64,000 nt of DNA from Heterotrichella gracilis. Its lineage: Eukaryota; Sar; Xanthophyceae; Tribonematales; Xanthonemataceae. The DNA is taken from contig JAULBX010027163.1 in NCBI GenBank assembly GCA_032358255.1, forward strand, positions 62,001 through 126,000. The letters are read 5' to 3'. Shown piece by piece: positions 12,801 through 24,384 of the stretch (position 1 is the stretch's first letter; each line of letters starts with the position of its first letter). The notes beneath the pieces are model-generated. The model was not told the origin of the DNA. It did not search any database and saw only the letters and a list, made by a program, of their open reading frames with translations. The position numbers and the translations under genes were made by a program.

Positions 12801-13644
12801 CTACTTCGGCATGCTGTCCCTCTTCTCAACCACAGTGGGCGCCCTCTCCATGGCAGTCACCGTAGGGTCAACCACCGCGGGGAAGGCCAACCTGCTCATG
12901 AACCTCATCCTGCTCATTGCGCTGCTGTTTGGCGGGTTTTTGGTCAGCATCGCGAGCATCCCCGCCGCGCTGCGCTGGCTGCACTATTTGTCCATGTTCA
13001 GCTACGCGTTTGAGGCGCTGCTGACCAACGAGATCAACGGGCTGACGCTCAACTTTGCGGTGCGTGCGGCGGCGGGCTATACCCTTGGGTACTCAAAAGG
13101 GGGAAACATGATGTAATCATCAAGTGCATTAAATTGTACTAGAGATTGGCAAGCAAATCAAATGTACTTTTGCAGTGCATGCAGTGCTCTGCAGGGCTAG
13201 TGCCAATGTAATGACCTGCATTGCGCCGCGTGTTTTGTGCATGCAGGCACCTGAGTACATGCACGTGATGGAACTTCCGCACATGGCGGCCATCGGCCCC
13301 TGCCAGCTGCGCCCCCCACTTACCCCCCACCCCCCCATTCGCAGCTCGCCGGCGGCAAGAGCGCCATCACCATCACGGGCGACCTGTTCCTGGAGACCCT
13401 AGGCATAAACCCTGACAACGTGACCCGCGACGTGTGGGCGCTGCTGGGCCTCTACCTCGCCTTTTTGGCCCTGGCAGCGGTCCTGCTGTACCTCAAGGCG
13501 CCGCCCGCGCCCAAGAACGTGGGCATCGAGTCGCGCGGCATAATGCGGCGCACCATCAATCGGGTGGCCAACGCGGTGAGCCGGAGGCCCACGGGGGCAG
13601 CCCGGCAGCAGGGCTCGGATACCCAGGAGGCGAGGCAGGCGTGA
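3899..13644 (+). CDS. ABCG half transporter with secreted Cys-rich/EGF-like N-terminus (plant ABCG24/28-like)
   Basis: Predicted membrane ABC exporter of about 1,460 residues. Exons: 3899-4438, 4938-5060, 5278-5374, 5586-5678, 5884-6159, 6489-6722, 6948-7121, 7451-7688, 7897-7995, 8238-8491, 8776-9014, 9326-9544, 9810-9959, 10232-10354, 10751-11005, 11341-11589, 11967-12180, 12318-12455, 12698-13059, 13345-13644. Order: signal peptide (an in-frame ATG at 3878 is an alternative start); a large lumenal domain with Cys-rich EGF-like blocks (CTQDCGIHGKC, CECNDDWQGAFC); one membrane helix in exon 8; the ATPase with Walker A GPSGCGKTT split by an intron, Q-loop FVPQFDN, signature VSGGERRR, Walker B LIILDEPTSGLDS and H-loop SFHQPS; a low-complexity Ser/Gly/Ala linker; and the ABC2 membrane domain. 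Layout matches plant ABCG24/ABCG28. The substrate cannot be told from sequence. Confidence 0.9.
5478..5500 (+). repeat. Echo of ABCG exon 4 acceptor
   Basis: TGCAGGCGCCGGGTGC repeats the real acceptor and exon start at 5582-5600 (GCAGGCGCTGGGTGC). CCCTAAACCCTAAA at about 5560-5575 lies between the two. Confidence 0.6.
6191..6252 (+). repeat. Telomere-like tract plus echo of ABCG exon 5 donor
   Basis: GTTTAGGGTTTAGGGTT at 6191 is followed at 6218-6252 by a diverged copy of the exon 5 end and donor (6129-6163). Both read CCTGTTCTGCAATA, then a Ser/Thr-Arg coding stretch, then CAGGT. The copy ends in a good GTAAGC donor. Confidence 0.85.
6734..6754 (+). repeat. Interstitial telomere-like repeat, three CCCTAAA units
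   Basis: Three perfect tandem CCCTAAA units start 11 bases after the exon 6 donor of the ABCG gene. Confidence 0.9.
7337..7386 (+). repeat. Echo of ABCG exon 8 acceptor
   Basis: AGGCGGCACCAACC, then a short variable stretch, then ACCAGCGACGTCAT repeats the real acceptor and exon start at 7449-7493. CCCTAAA-like motifs lie on both sides (7310-7330 and 7412-7432). Confidence 0.85.
11650..11746 (+). repeat. Echo of ABCG exon 16 donor, two copies
   Basis: A 70-base tandem copy of 11566-11638: TTCAGCTTGGA, GCCTGAGCAGGTAG, then TTAGATCGTATTAGATA-like sequence. A third partial copy, GATGAGCCTGA, starts at 11726. Confidence 0.85.
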
Positions 13645-15140
13645 GGGGGAGCCTGGACCAGGCGCGCTTCGCCTTTGGCTGCGGTGCTTTTCTGTATTCG
13701 AAGGCACCACGCGCGCTGTAGAGCATTGGTTGCGAAACGGGGCAGTGCGCCACCATATGTTGGGGAGGGGCACCGGCTTGGCGGTGGGCAGGGGGGCCCA
13801 GGATGGGCGCAAGCCTTGAGGGGCAGCCATGCGGCAAAAGTTTTGCATGTGCACCGTAGGTTGGTAGTTAGAATGCCAGTTTTTAGTGATCACTTGTTAT
13901 TGTTAATTGGGTTTTGTGCAAGGGAAGTCTTTTTGTGTTGACTGGGAGGGTGCAGACTGGGGTTTTCAAGTGAAGTTATGTGGCGATTTGCTACGAAGCA
14001 GAGAGCCTGCTTGCACCACTATTATGGTGCATGCTTAGGGTACCTTCATCCAATAACATATGTTCTTTCTTTACTGCTGTGGTCAGATGTACCGATGCAG
14101 GGCGGTGTCTATATGCTGCACCCTAGTTCTTTATATGTTTCTACTGCACTCTTGTGCTGTCGCGTCGAGACTCTACACCTTTTTCTTGTTTCAGTTAGGC
14201 ATAGGCATATGGTGCGTTTGTTGGGGTACAGTGGAACTATGTGCCCTTCTCTGGTTTTGACTTAGGGTTTAGGGTTTACACAGTGCTGGTTCATTAGGGT
14301 TCACTATGAGCCTCGTTGCAATTTCATCGTGGTAGGCATTAAGCAGGGAAGGGTGACAGGGAGTGCGCAACACGCCTTGCGTTCCCTTGCTGCCATCGTG
14401 ATTTGCCTGCTCACAGTGTTTTGTATCAGCGTCGTATGAGTTTGTTCAGCAGCATCGCTACTGCTCAACACGCTATTTAGTTCCAAGAATGGTCCAATAT
14501 GAATCCATGCCTGTCTTTGTGTGTAAAATGAGAGTTTTTTTTTGGGGAATTTGGTGGGCTTAATATTGCCCAACCAGTGCTTATAAGCAGATTTCAAGCG
14601 CACCATCGGAGGCCATATGTGGTTGCAATACACCATAGGAGTCCGCGGCCTGTCGAGGCTTGCACTTTCAGTGCACTGCATAGCCAATGCATTGCAGGTG
14701 TTGATGCGTTCACACCAACGCAATGCCCACAAAGGATGTGCGTTGCAATTGGGTTCCGATTGGCTTGCACTGCCAGTGGCAATCTTCACACTCACAAAGG
14801 CTGCAAAGGTTGTCTTGCTACCCTAGGGTTAGGTTCGTTTCCCGCCAAAAACCGCACTGTCTGCTCAATGGATTATTTGCTCCCAAACGCATGATCAGTG
14901 AGAGCTCGTTTGACTACTTAAAGTGAGCATAAACTGGCTGGATGTTCGCAACATTTTTTTTATCACAAACTGGGCCACTGAAGACCGTGCACAGCGTTGA
15001 CGTTGCGGGGCAGCTGTCGTATTGGCATGAGTCAAGCCATTCAAACTTTGAACGAGAGGTTTTAGTCACGTTGGTACGATCTGCTACTGTAACTTGGGAA
15101 GTAGCCACAGATATAGGCCCAAAAGCTTCGACAGTACACA
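13645..15140. other. Intergenic region, no gene supported
   Basis: It holds the ABCG 3' UTR and the promoter of the thiamin fusion gene. Two and a half TTTAGGG units lie at 14262-14278. A 163-codon open frame on the minus strand (14304-14795) resembles nothing known to me and lacks typical codon bias, so I left it out. Confidence 0.5.
14262..14278 (+). repeat. Interstitial TTTAGGG tract
   Basis: TTAGGGTTTAGGGTTTA in the 3' flank of the ABCG gene. It shows that these tracts are not strictly limited to introns. Confidence 0.85.
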
Positions 15141-18100
15141 ATGCAGACCCTGCCAACAGAAAGGACGCTGAGCCTCTCCACCACGAGGGAGGCTGCTGTG
15201 AAGCAGGGGCCGAAAAAAGTGCAGCCAGATGGGTTGCCTAGCGGTGCAGGGCTGACGGGAAGGCTGTGGAAACAGTCTGAGGCGGAGATCGTTCAGTCGC
15301 TCTTCAACCCATTCGTCATTGCATTGGGGAAGGGCGATCTGCCCAGGTATTGCGCATGCACGTCAAGTGGGTCTATTGGGCAGCACCATGCAAGTTAGTA
15401 ACATGCAACTTGATATCACTGTGGTAGCGTCAGCCTGCTGCTGCAGGTGTTCATAAGTGTTCCATGCCATTGGCAGTGTTGGAGTGCCTGGAGTACTGCG
15501 CTAGTGTTTGTACTAGGTGCCCTGTAGCTTGCCCAGCCACCATGCCAACCACATGTCCTCTTTTAGTTCCACCCCAGCAAAGCCAACACAGACAGGTCTG
15601 CATCCAACCCCTGGAACTGGTTTGATTTGCAGGTCCGCATTCCAGCAATACATCATGCAAGACTACCACTTCCTGCTTTTGTTCATAAAAGCCTACGCCC
15701 TAGTCCTCGCAAAGGTGGCGGACAACCCACGCCATTTTGTGGCGTTGGAGAAGATGCTGCAAGGGACCCATGAGGAGATACAGCTGCAGAAGAAGTATGC
15801 ACAGGTGAACAGCGCATCCTGTCCCGCTCACTGACCACCCCTTGGTTGTCAAAGCCTCGGGAGGGGGCACATGGGAGTTGCCTATGCAACTGCGAGGTAG
15901 CATACGGGCAAAGGCACCTTGCTGCCTGACTTGTGCTTCTGCAATTGCGGTGGATATGAGTGTTACTTAATGGTCAAAGGAACACTAAAGTCTTAACCGC
16001 GCATTCCGGTGCACAGGAGTGGGGCATCAGCCCTGAGGACTTTGCACCACCCTCCAAGGCCACCAAGGCCTACTGTGACTTCCTGCTGCGTGTGGCAGAG
16101 GGCCCAGAGGTATGTCAGGCCCTTGCCCGCATATATCCCTTGCGGGAAAGCAATCCAGGTGTTCAATGTTGCAAACACGTGAGGCACGCTACATATGGCA
16201 CACCACCATCCTCGCCACGGCAGGCACGCTGTGTGACTGTAGATTGTGTCCATCTGTGCACTGTGATTAGACCCTGGGAATGGAGGTCCAACATACTGGT
16301 AATTCGTTACAACCCCCTGAATATCCCGTGGCTGCAGCCCGCCGTGTTCACCTTGGTAGCCATGGCACCCTGCATGCGGCTCTATGGGTTCCTGGCCTGC
16401 CAGCTTGCAAATAGCTACCCCAACGCCCAGCACGAGTATGCAAAGTGGATCCAGTCCTACTCCACATGGGAGTACCTGCAGCTTCCGCCAGTGCTAGAGG
16501 ACCTTGTGGATGAGCTGGGCCCGGCTGTGCCTTACGGTAAGCCACTGCTAGACAATATATGCGTGAACTGCCCCAGCCTGACTAGGCACAAACAAAATGT
16601 GCCAAAAGGTAGATATGCGAAAAGTGGTGCGGAAATAATAGTGGGGAAACTGAACTCAAAAGCTGCAAAGAAACTGTTTCAAAGGTTCTGCCATCTTGCC
16701 GCACCCTAGGTGTGACGGCCGCCGGGGTACGTCCCTTTCTATCACCAAACGCTATAATAAACACTTGCTCCTTCAATTAAACCGTCACCCTCCAAGTCAT
16801 GTGTAAAGTTACTGAGTCTGAGATAGCGGGAGGCCACACTAGCTTGCATCAGCTGTCTCAGCACTCATCCTCATGCAGTAATAGGTTGGGCACCCCTCTG
16901 CTGACCACGAACCGCCGCTCTGTCTCGGGGCATATCAAAGCCCCCTCCTCCAAATGCACCTCAAGCAGTGCGTGGTGGAACTTGTTCAGAAACTCCTCAT
17001 CCTCCAGCATCTCTTTGGTTGCCTCTGCTGGAAGGTCGGTCACCCCCATGGAATTTGCACCTGCCACCAAGGCCGGCCAGTCTATTCTGTCGAAGATGTT
17101 GTGCAGGAACTCGGGGCTGAGGTCCATCTCTTTCACCTCCACCTTTTCCGCCTCGATCTTGAACGGGTAGCCGTTCTTCACGCCTTTTATGTGGCACGCC
17201 AGCATGTTGTGCGTGAGTAGCTTCATGGCTGCTCGTCAGATGTGCACAGTAGTTGCGGGGACTTGTTGGTACTGGGTGTTGCGTTGATTCAACGAACTAG
17301 CGCTGGCGATTTTAGTGTTATCACGTTGTGTGCTATGATCGTGCGCAAACCCACAGCCTTTGTATGATTGTGCATGCATGCATGCATGCATATAGGCAGC
17401 CAACAGAGTCTGCGCGTAGGCTACTCAGGGGCACAAGGAACGTAGTGGGATCAATGTAGGAGGCGAAGCGGGCGATTTGGGTGCTTGAAAGCACTGCTTG
17501 CTGGCATTATACGCTGACTCCTCCTAGTCTGCGGCGGCAGTACTGGACACAAACGGGCAGGGCGGACCGGCCAGGCCGGCCCTGGACACCGCACCAACAG
17601 TGCCCAACACAGTGCTTAGAAGAGTCTCTGGTGAAGTATTCAACGGGATAGTATGGTACACCAGTAATAGTACACCACCACCAAGAGCAAAGGGCAATTG
17701 CTTGCGCACTACTTTACTTTTGCCATCACCTTGCCATCACACATGCCGAGCACTAGCAACTCACCCGCGGCTGCCCACCTGGCCACCGTTTGCAAGGCCC
17801 CTATATGCTAGCGTGATACTATGCATTCGCAAGGCTCGATGCTGTCGTCCTCCCGCCTCTCGTATTGGCCCTTGGCCAGGCATGCAATGATGCATGCGTT
17901 TGGCCCACGAGCAGGCGTTTGGTCTCCTAGCCAGTGCCAGCGGTGGGCCGCAGCTGGGCGGATAGACAGGCGTACACCGGGTTCCAGTCCCACCTCATCC
18001 AGCACAGGTGTTAATCCATGCACAGATGTTATTCTTGATGGTGTAATCATGGCAGTTTTTACTCAAACGCATGCTCATTCCCTACCCATCTGGGTAGAGC

Positions 18101-21100
18101 CTGTCAACATGATGTGCTCCCTTGCCCAACCTCGCACACCTTGCACTTGCTGGACCCTGACTGGTGAAGCCTACACCTTCAACCCCGCCTTGTGTGAGGA
18201 TAGGAATAAGAACGATAATTAGTACCCGCTGCGGCTCGAAGTTCTGCCTTGTGTGGACTTAGGTCTCCTGTGTACACGCCACTGCTTGGTGCTTTGACTA
18301 GGTGGTTGCTTTCTCAAGTAACTCGTCGGTGGTGTGTCGTGCAGGCACCCTGCGCCAGCTGTACCGCACCGCCATGCAGCTGGAGGCAGACTTCTTCAGC
18401 GCTCAGCCCTTCGAGCCCCCTGCCCGCCCTGTGGTGGGGCTGCTGGTGGTGGACTTTGACGAGACATGCACCACAGACGACACCACAGGTGCGTGGGAAC
18501 TATGACTGCTAAAGCAGAGTCAAGAAGTACCACTCGATGTCAATGTCAGTCAGGGAACCCGTCTCGGAGATGGAAAACTACCAAAATTCAACCAAATTAA
18601 AACCAATACCAAACTACCCATCATTGCCTGTGACGGCAGGCATCGTAAGCATAGCCGCGTACTGTCGCAGGGAGGGTGATCGGTGCAGCTGTCGCTGCCG
18701 AAGAAGCGTCCAGGGGTGCATCAGAGGAGCCAGCAGGGGAGGGCGACGCTGGCCCCAGTGGGCGCCAAGACAAGCAGGACACCGCCAGGTGGCTGGTGGA
18801 CAACTTCTATGCACAGCGGACCTACATGCTCAGTGAGATCCTCCCAGAGGTGTGTGCACCAATGGAACCCTAAAACCCTCACCGTGCTGCAGGGTGGGTG
18901 GATGCACCTCGGCTGTCCTGGTCTGTATGCAGGAGTGCGATATGGCCCATGTGTCCGACAACATTTTTAAACTAAATTGCAGGGCTTGCGCTGCAGGTCC
19001 AATCTGCCCTCCAACAGTGTTTGAGTCTTGCCATGCACACAAGTTGGCATGCGCCCATCTCTTGCCACCGCCTACCCGTCACATGCTCCCATGGCAGTTT
19101 CTTGCTCACCGCATGCTTTTGCATCGGGTGTCATATGCAGGCAACCACACTAGTTGGGTTTTGTGGTGTGTTTTGTGACATTCCCAGCACGTGCACGCCC
19201 TTCACCACACTCTGCTTGCTTCATGGAGTAAATCATTATCAATATCTAATCTGCACATTGCCCCTCTGCTGTAGGGCCTCGCCTGCAAGCCTTCCTATGA
19301 CATCCAGTGGCTGTCTGAGTTTGTTGACAAGATGAGCAGCTTTGACCGCGAGATGAACCAGGTGGTGGTGGACACGGGGGTGCTGGCAGGGATACCAGCT
19401 GGCGCACTAAAACTGACAGGTAACTGGCCCGGTTCTCTTATATGTTCCACCTTAAAGTAGTCTTTTGTCGACAAAAGCAGATCGCCACGTGCGCGTGCTG
19501 CTTATTGGTCCGCACCTTGAATGGTTCCTGACATGTCCTGTCTAATTCTGAAGAATAAAACGAATTATCCTTGTTGTTCAAAAAGTGTTACCTCAAGGTG
19601 CTTAACAGTGAAATGAATCAAAATACCCCATATGCAGGCAACACCATAGGCCTCCAGCCAGGCTGCCTGTCGGTGCTGCGCCGCGCGCTGAAGCAGGGCG
19701 CAGACACCCACGTCCTGTCTGTGAACTGGTCATCGGAGATGGTAGGCGCTGCACTTGAGGCCGGTGTGCCCACGCGGGTGGGGCAGCCAGGGGGGGAGGG
19801 CGAGGAGGAGGCCAGTGGGGTTGGTGGGGGTGCGGTCACCATTCACGCCAATGAGCTGGAGTATGTTGGGGGCCAGAGCACCGGGGAGATTGTGCGGTGG
19901 GTGCGCTGGGTTGCGGAGGGGCTATGGGCTGGCTTGTTGAGCAAAATGGTACTGCTTCATGGCGTGGATATGCTGTCATGCACCATGTCCAATGTACCAG
20001 AGCGACATGGAAGTGCCTAGCTGTGCCAACCCGGCGTGCTTCCATGGACTGGGATGGCAGAAACTATACAACGTAGCAACAGGGATCTTCTGCGATCACA
20101 TTAAACTGTTCCAGATGCTGAGCCTGATTCAATTCCACATGCATCCAGGTCCATCGAGTGTGGCGCAGACAAGGGCATGGTGTTTGACCAGCTGCTGCTG
20201 GACGCCGCGGCTGAGCGGGGCTCGGATGGGGGCTTGTCGGTGTACATCGGGGATTCCATTTCCGACCTGCCTCCCCTGCTGTCTGCTGATGTGGGGATTG
20301 TGATGGGGTCCAGCGAGCTGCTGAGGAGGGCAGCGGAGGTGGGAGGGGTGGTGCTCAAGCCACTGTGTGCGGCAGCAGGTGAGGGTGGTGGACGGGAGGG
20401 CGAGCGGCGGTGGCTGGATGTTTTGTGGTGCATAAAGGGGGATTACCAGGTGCAAATAGTTGCAGCAAGGCAGCCAGATAGGCAGTGCATCCCCAACTGT
20501 ACTGGTGGCGCATGGCGAGGTGTAGGCTTTCACTTGGTCTAGGAGCTGGCTAATTGATGTTTTTGATATTCACGTGCAATTGACTTGACTGCTGGCTATG
20601 TTCCTGTTCCAGGGGGAGCAGGTTATGTGCAGGAGGCTGGGGTGCTGTACGAGGCCTCCTCCTGGCTTGAGGTGGAGGCGTTCTTGTTTGGGCCACAGCT
20701 CGCACAGCCACCCACCAACGGCAAGTCGCACGCTGCACCCAAGGTGAGGATCAGTTGATTCCACTGACAGGAATGGCTTCCTAGCGCGGCACCGAAGGGG
20801 GTTATTAAAGGCCAAGCAGCAGGAGACAAGCAGCCTGCACCCGTTGCTTTACCCTGTTACAGTCGACAATCAGCAATGTATTATTTAGAACCCTTGGCCC
20901 CTTCAGATGCCTTGTGTGCTCATATCCCACCCTGCCACGAGTACCCTACACACAACCCTAGCTAAAACCCTTGCCCCCTGCAGGTGCCCCGTGTTCTTGT
21001 ATTTCCACCCTGTCAACATTACCTTACCCATAACCCTACCCAAAATCCTGCCAAGATTATTCTAGCCAAACCCTACCTAAATCCCTAACTCAAAACCCTT

Positions 21101-24100
21101 GCCCCCTGCAGGTGCCCCGCGTGCTCACCGTCGCCGGCTCGGACTCTGGCGGCGGCGCAGGCATCCAGGCCGACCTCAAGACCTGCCTGGCGCTGGGCGT
21201 GTTTGGCATGAGCGCAGTCACAGCCCTCACTGTGCAGAACACGCACGGGGTGCAGGCGGTGGAGGCCACGCCTGTGGGTTTCATCCGGCGCCAGATGGAC
21301 GCGGTGCTGGGAGACATTGGGGCGGATGTGGTGAAGACGGGCATGCTGCCCACTGCAGATGTGCGGAAGGGGAGAAAAAGCTGAATAGGTTTAAAAGATT
21401 AAAAACAACCATTTCGAAATATAAAGCTTCAATCTTTAGCTTTATTAACAGCAATGCTTTAAAAATGAAACATACCTTGGAGTTTTCTGCTTCCAAATGT
21501 TTTAGGAAGAAAATGACCACTGCTATGAGCGCAGTAGTCGAGTGACCCTTGCGGTGTCGACCTGGCTGTGTATGCCATGTGGCCGCACGTGCATGCGGAG
21601 TGCATCCATATGCACCATGTGCCTGACCTGCTTTCTGTGTGTGCCACCTGGCAGGCAGTGGAGGCGGTTGCTGAGGCCATCCGATCACATGGCCCTGCCC
21701 AAGTGGTGGTGGACCCAGTGCTGGTGGCCACCAGTGGGGATGCCCTAGCCGAGGGTTCAGTGGTGCAGGCGCTCAAGGACAAGCTCTTCCCATTGGCCAC
21801 CATCATCACGCCCAACATCCCCGAAGCCAGCACGCTGTTGGGTGGGTGGACAATAACCCTTACAAAACCCTTATCAAAAGCCGTTTGCTGCGCCTTTGTT
21901 ATCCTACACGTTACCGTATCACTGCAAATTTGCAGATGGCTTGTGTGGGCTCATGCAAAACTCGATAAGTTCAAAATGCTCAGGCGCATTGGGCATGGAT
22001 GGCCATTGCTTGCACCACTTCCTGCTGAATTGCACCCCCGCATGCCGCAGGGGGAAAGGTCATAACTGACATCGAGGGGATGAAACAGGCAGCCATTGCG
22101 CTCTTTGAATTTGGTCCCAAATACGTGCTGGTGAAGGGGGGCCACCTCATCCCGCCAGCACATTCCAGTGGGGACGTGCCCGTGGCCAATGGGAATGCTC
22201 CCGCAGTGCCTGCCCAGCTGGCAGTGGATGTGCTGTATGATGGCAGCGAGTGTGTGCTGCTGCAGGCGGATGTGGTCAGGTACTTGGAGCCAAAGGGCAT
22301 ATGCATGATACTGTTGCTGGTGGGATCCTCACCTGCCACTGCCATGCTGCAGCAGCCCGTGTGCCTTCTCTCACACCCACTGCAACCCACCATCTTCCCC
22401 CCCTCCCCGCCCGCAACCCTGCATCGTGCGTTCACACACAAAGCACCGCCATCGCGCACGGCACGATGTGCTACCCCACCCCTCTCGCACCCCTCACTCC
22501 CCCCTCCTCCCCACCCACAGCACCGCCAACACCCACGGCACCGGCTGCACCCTAGCATCAGCCATCGCTGCAGAGCTAGCCAAGGGGGCAACCATGGCTG
22601 TGGCAGTGAGCGAAGCCAAGCGGTACCTGACCGAGACCCTGGGCCACAGCGCACAGCTGCAGCTGGGCACCGGCAGGCAGCGGCCCATAAACCACGGGTA
22701 AGGGTTTTGGCGAATGGGCAATCTGGACTGGGGTGGTATATCTGGCACGCATGTGGACTGCTGTGCCTTTGCCAACAGCTGCTCGCCATGCATCTCATGT
22801 ACTAAGGCATTAACTGTCATTATTTGAAGTGGCGCAAGATCTGCAAGAATGCAAAACTTGCTGACAGCAGTACAGTGTACTCCTGGAAGTAACTGTCACT
22901 ACCAACCAACTGTGTGACACATGGCGCTTGCACCATGCAGTTACATCTTGGCTCCAGACTTTAACCCACAGGTAAAAATCCGTTGCACAGGTGGCAGACA
23001 GCTGATTGGGCAGCAGGGGTGGCCAGCTGGAACACACATCATTTATTAGTTTGTTGATTTTCTCTTTGCACAGGTGGCAGACAGCTGATTGGGCGGCAGG
23101 GGTTGCCAGCCCATCCCCACCCGCATTCGACCTGTCCCTGTACCTGGTGAGCGACGCGGGGTGCAACGCGCGGTGGGGGCGCAGCAACGCGCAGGCGGCG
23201 GAGGCAGCAATCGCAGGGGGGGCTACCATAGTGCAGCTGCGGGAGAAGGACATTGATGGGGTTGACTTTGTGGCAGAGGTGCGGTTGCCATTGCTGGTGG
23301 TAGCGCCACGCGCTTGGTCATGTGCCTGGTATGGTTGTTCAAGTGGTCGGCACAGCAAGGGTGAGGGAGCGAGACCTTGGTACTGGAGTGGTTGGAATAG
23401 GGCAGGTGATGGGTGGAATTTTGACACCAAATCTTGCCTGCGCAGGAAACTGATTTTGTCATGCGTGCTGGACATTTCTAACGGAATAGTTTACTTTTTA
23501 ATACATCTATTACTAAAATCAGGAGAAATGTACTGTCAGCCCCACACATCCTCCCTCCAAGATACCCTCCTGAAACCCTGCAGGCTGAGGCTGTCCTGCG
23601 GGTGACGCGTGCCCATGGCGTGCCTCTCATCATCAACGACAGGGTGGATGTGGCGCTGGCGGTGGGGGCGGACGGGGTGCACGTGGGGCAGAGCGACATA
23701 CCCACAGCCGCCGTGCGCCGCCTGATTGGCCCCGGCAAGATCCTGGGTGTGTCGTGCAAGACCCCGGAGCAGGCCCTCAAGGCGCAGGCGGAGGGGGCAG
23801 ACTATGTGGGGTCGGGCGCAGGTGAGGCCTGGGGGGCAATGGCGGGGTGCGGGTGCTTAGATTGTGGTGGCTGCAGGGCGGTGGCACCAATGGCAGGCAA
23901 AGTGGCAATGGGTCATCCACCCGTGTGGAGGGTGAGTAGCGTGGATGTGGTATGCAGCCTGTTTATACACCTAATCAGGTCTAAGTCGCTGCATTTGATG
24001 CCGAGCATTGCGCACACGACATGCCGCTTAGCCTGGAACAGGGCATCGCCATCTGTTGTTCCCTCCCCTTCCATCCCCCTAGCACGCCCCGCCTGCCTCC

Positions 24101-24384
24101 AACCGCTGCCTCCTCACCCCCCTACCCCATCCCCCGCAGTGTACCCCACCTCCACCAAAGACAGCAAAGAGATCGGGGTGGAGGGCGTGCGCCAGGTGTG
24201 TGCATCAGTGCACATACCAGTGGTGGCCATCGGGGGCATTACAGCGGGCAATGCGGCGCCCACCATCCATGCTGGGTGCGCGGGCGTGGCTGTGGTGACT
24301 GCTATCGTGAACCAGGAGGACCCGAGGGGGGCTGCTGCAGCCATCAGGGCTGTGGTGGATCGGGCGCTGCTGGCGGAACACTAA
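15141..24384 (+). CDS. Four-domain thiamin protein: TenA - HAD phosphatase - ThiD - ThiE (TH2-TH1 fusion)
   Basis: Predicted 1,095-residue enzyme. Exons: 15141-15346, 15633-15804, 16017-16109, 16338-16536, 18345-18488, 18671-18849, 19275-19419, 19638-19896, 20149-20378, 20613-20743, 21112-21360, 21655-21841, 22051-22279, 22521-22697, 23074-23278, 23584-23821, 24140-24384; lengths total 3,288. TenA part (aminopyrimidine salvage) keeps the Cys in [10 protein letters not shown]. The HAD part has VVDFDETCT and GDSISD, as in Arabidopsis TH2, the TMP phosphatase. ThiD (HMP and HMP-P kinase) has [15 protein letters not shown] and THGTGCT. ThiE (TMP synthase) has [23 protein letters not shown] and IGGITAGN. 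ThiD starts at an exon whose first codon follows in phase with no ATG, so fusion is favoured over two genes. One chain would salvage and phosphorylate HMP, couple it to the thiazole and dephosphorylate TMP. A plastid or mitochondrial location is possible; the first 40 residues are Ser/Thr/Lys-rich. TGTAA follows the stop by about 40 bases. Confidence 0.9.
16858..17226 (-). CDS. TRM112: TRM112-like methyltransferase activator, nested in an intron
   Basis: Intronless 122-residue protein. TRM112 is the small zinc-finger-type partner that stabilises several tRNA, rRNA and release-factor methyltransferases (Trm9, Trm11, Bud23, Mtq2 in yeast). The start [16 protein letters not shown] and the end [20 protein letters not shown] are the most conserved parts of the family, and the length is normal. 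As in animal and plant homologues, the N-terminal zinc cysteines of yeast are missing. The whole gene lies antisense inside intron 4 (16537-18344) of the thiamin fusion gene, so the two transcripts overlap. Its promoter must lie within that intron, to the right of 17226. Confidence 0.93.
   Translation of the reverse strand: MKLLTHNMLACHIKGVKNGYPFKIEAEKVEVKEMDLSPEFLHNIFDRIDWPALVAGANSMGVTDLPAEATKEMLEDEEFLNKFHHALLEVHLEEGALICPETERRFVVSRGVPNLLLHEDEC
17227..18344. other. Remainder of the large intron (TRM112 promoter side)
   Basis: No further gene is seen. A perfect (GCAT)n run, about five units, lies at 17373-17393. The stretch probably contains the TRM112 promoter on the minus strand. Confidence 0.4.
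20888..21000 (+). repeat. Two echoes of the ThiD first-exon acceptor
   Basis: The real site at 21094-21130 (AAAACCCTTGCCCCCTGCAG then GTGCCCCGyGT) is repeated almost exactly at 20963-20998 and more loosely at 20888-20922. CCCTAxxTAAAACCC-type tracts separate the three copies. Confidence 0.85.
22984..23028 (+). repeat. Echo of the exon 15 acceptor of the thiamin gene
   Basis: TGCACAGGTGGCAGACAGCT and the next 25 bases repeat 23067-23111 with few changes. Unlike most echoes it has no telomere-like spacer, and its near identity suggests a recent copy. Confidence 0.9.

Noticed and set aside
14304-14795. 163-codon open frame on the minus strand
   Set aside because: No family similarity, composition unlike neighbouring exons, sits in a gene flank; likely chance.
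17930-18010. tRNA-like GGTTCCAGTCCC box
   Set aside because: The T-loop consensus TTC is changed and no cloverleaf stems could be paired around it.
15141-24384. TPP riboswitch in the thiamin gene
   Set aside because: I looked for the conserved CTGAGA and the thiamin-sensor core in its introns and 5' flank and saw no convincing pair.
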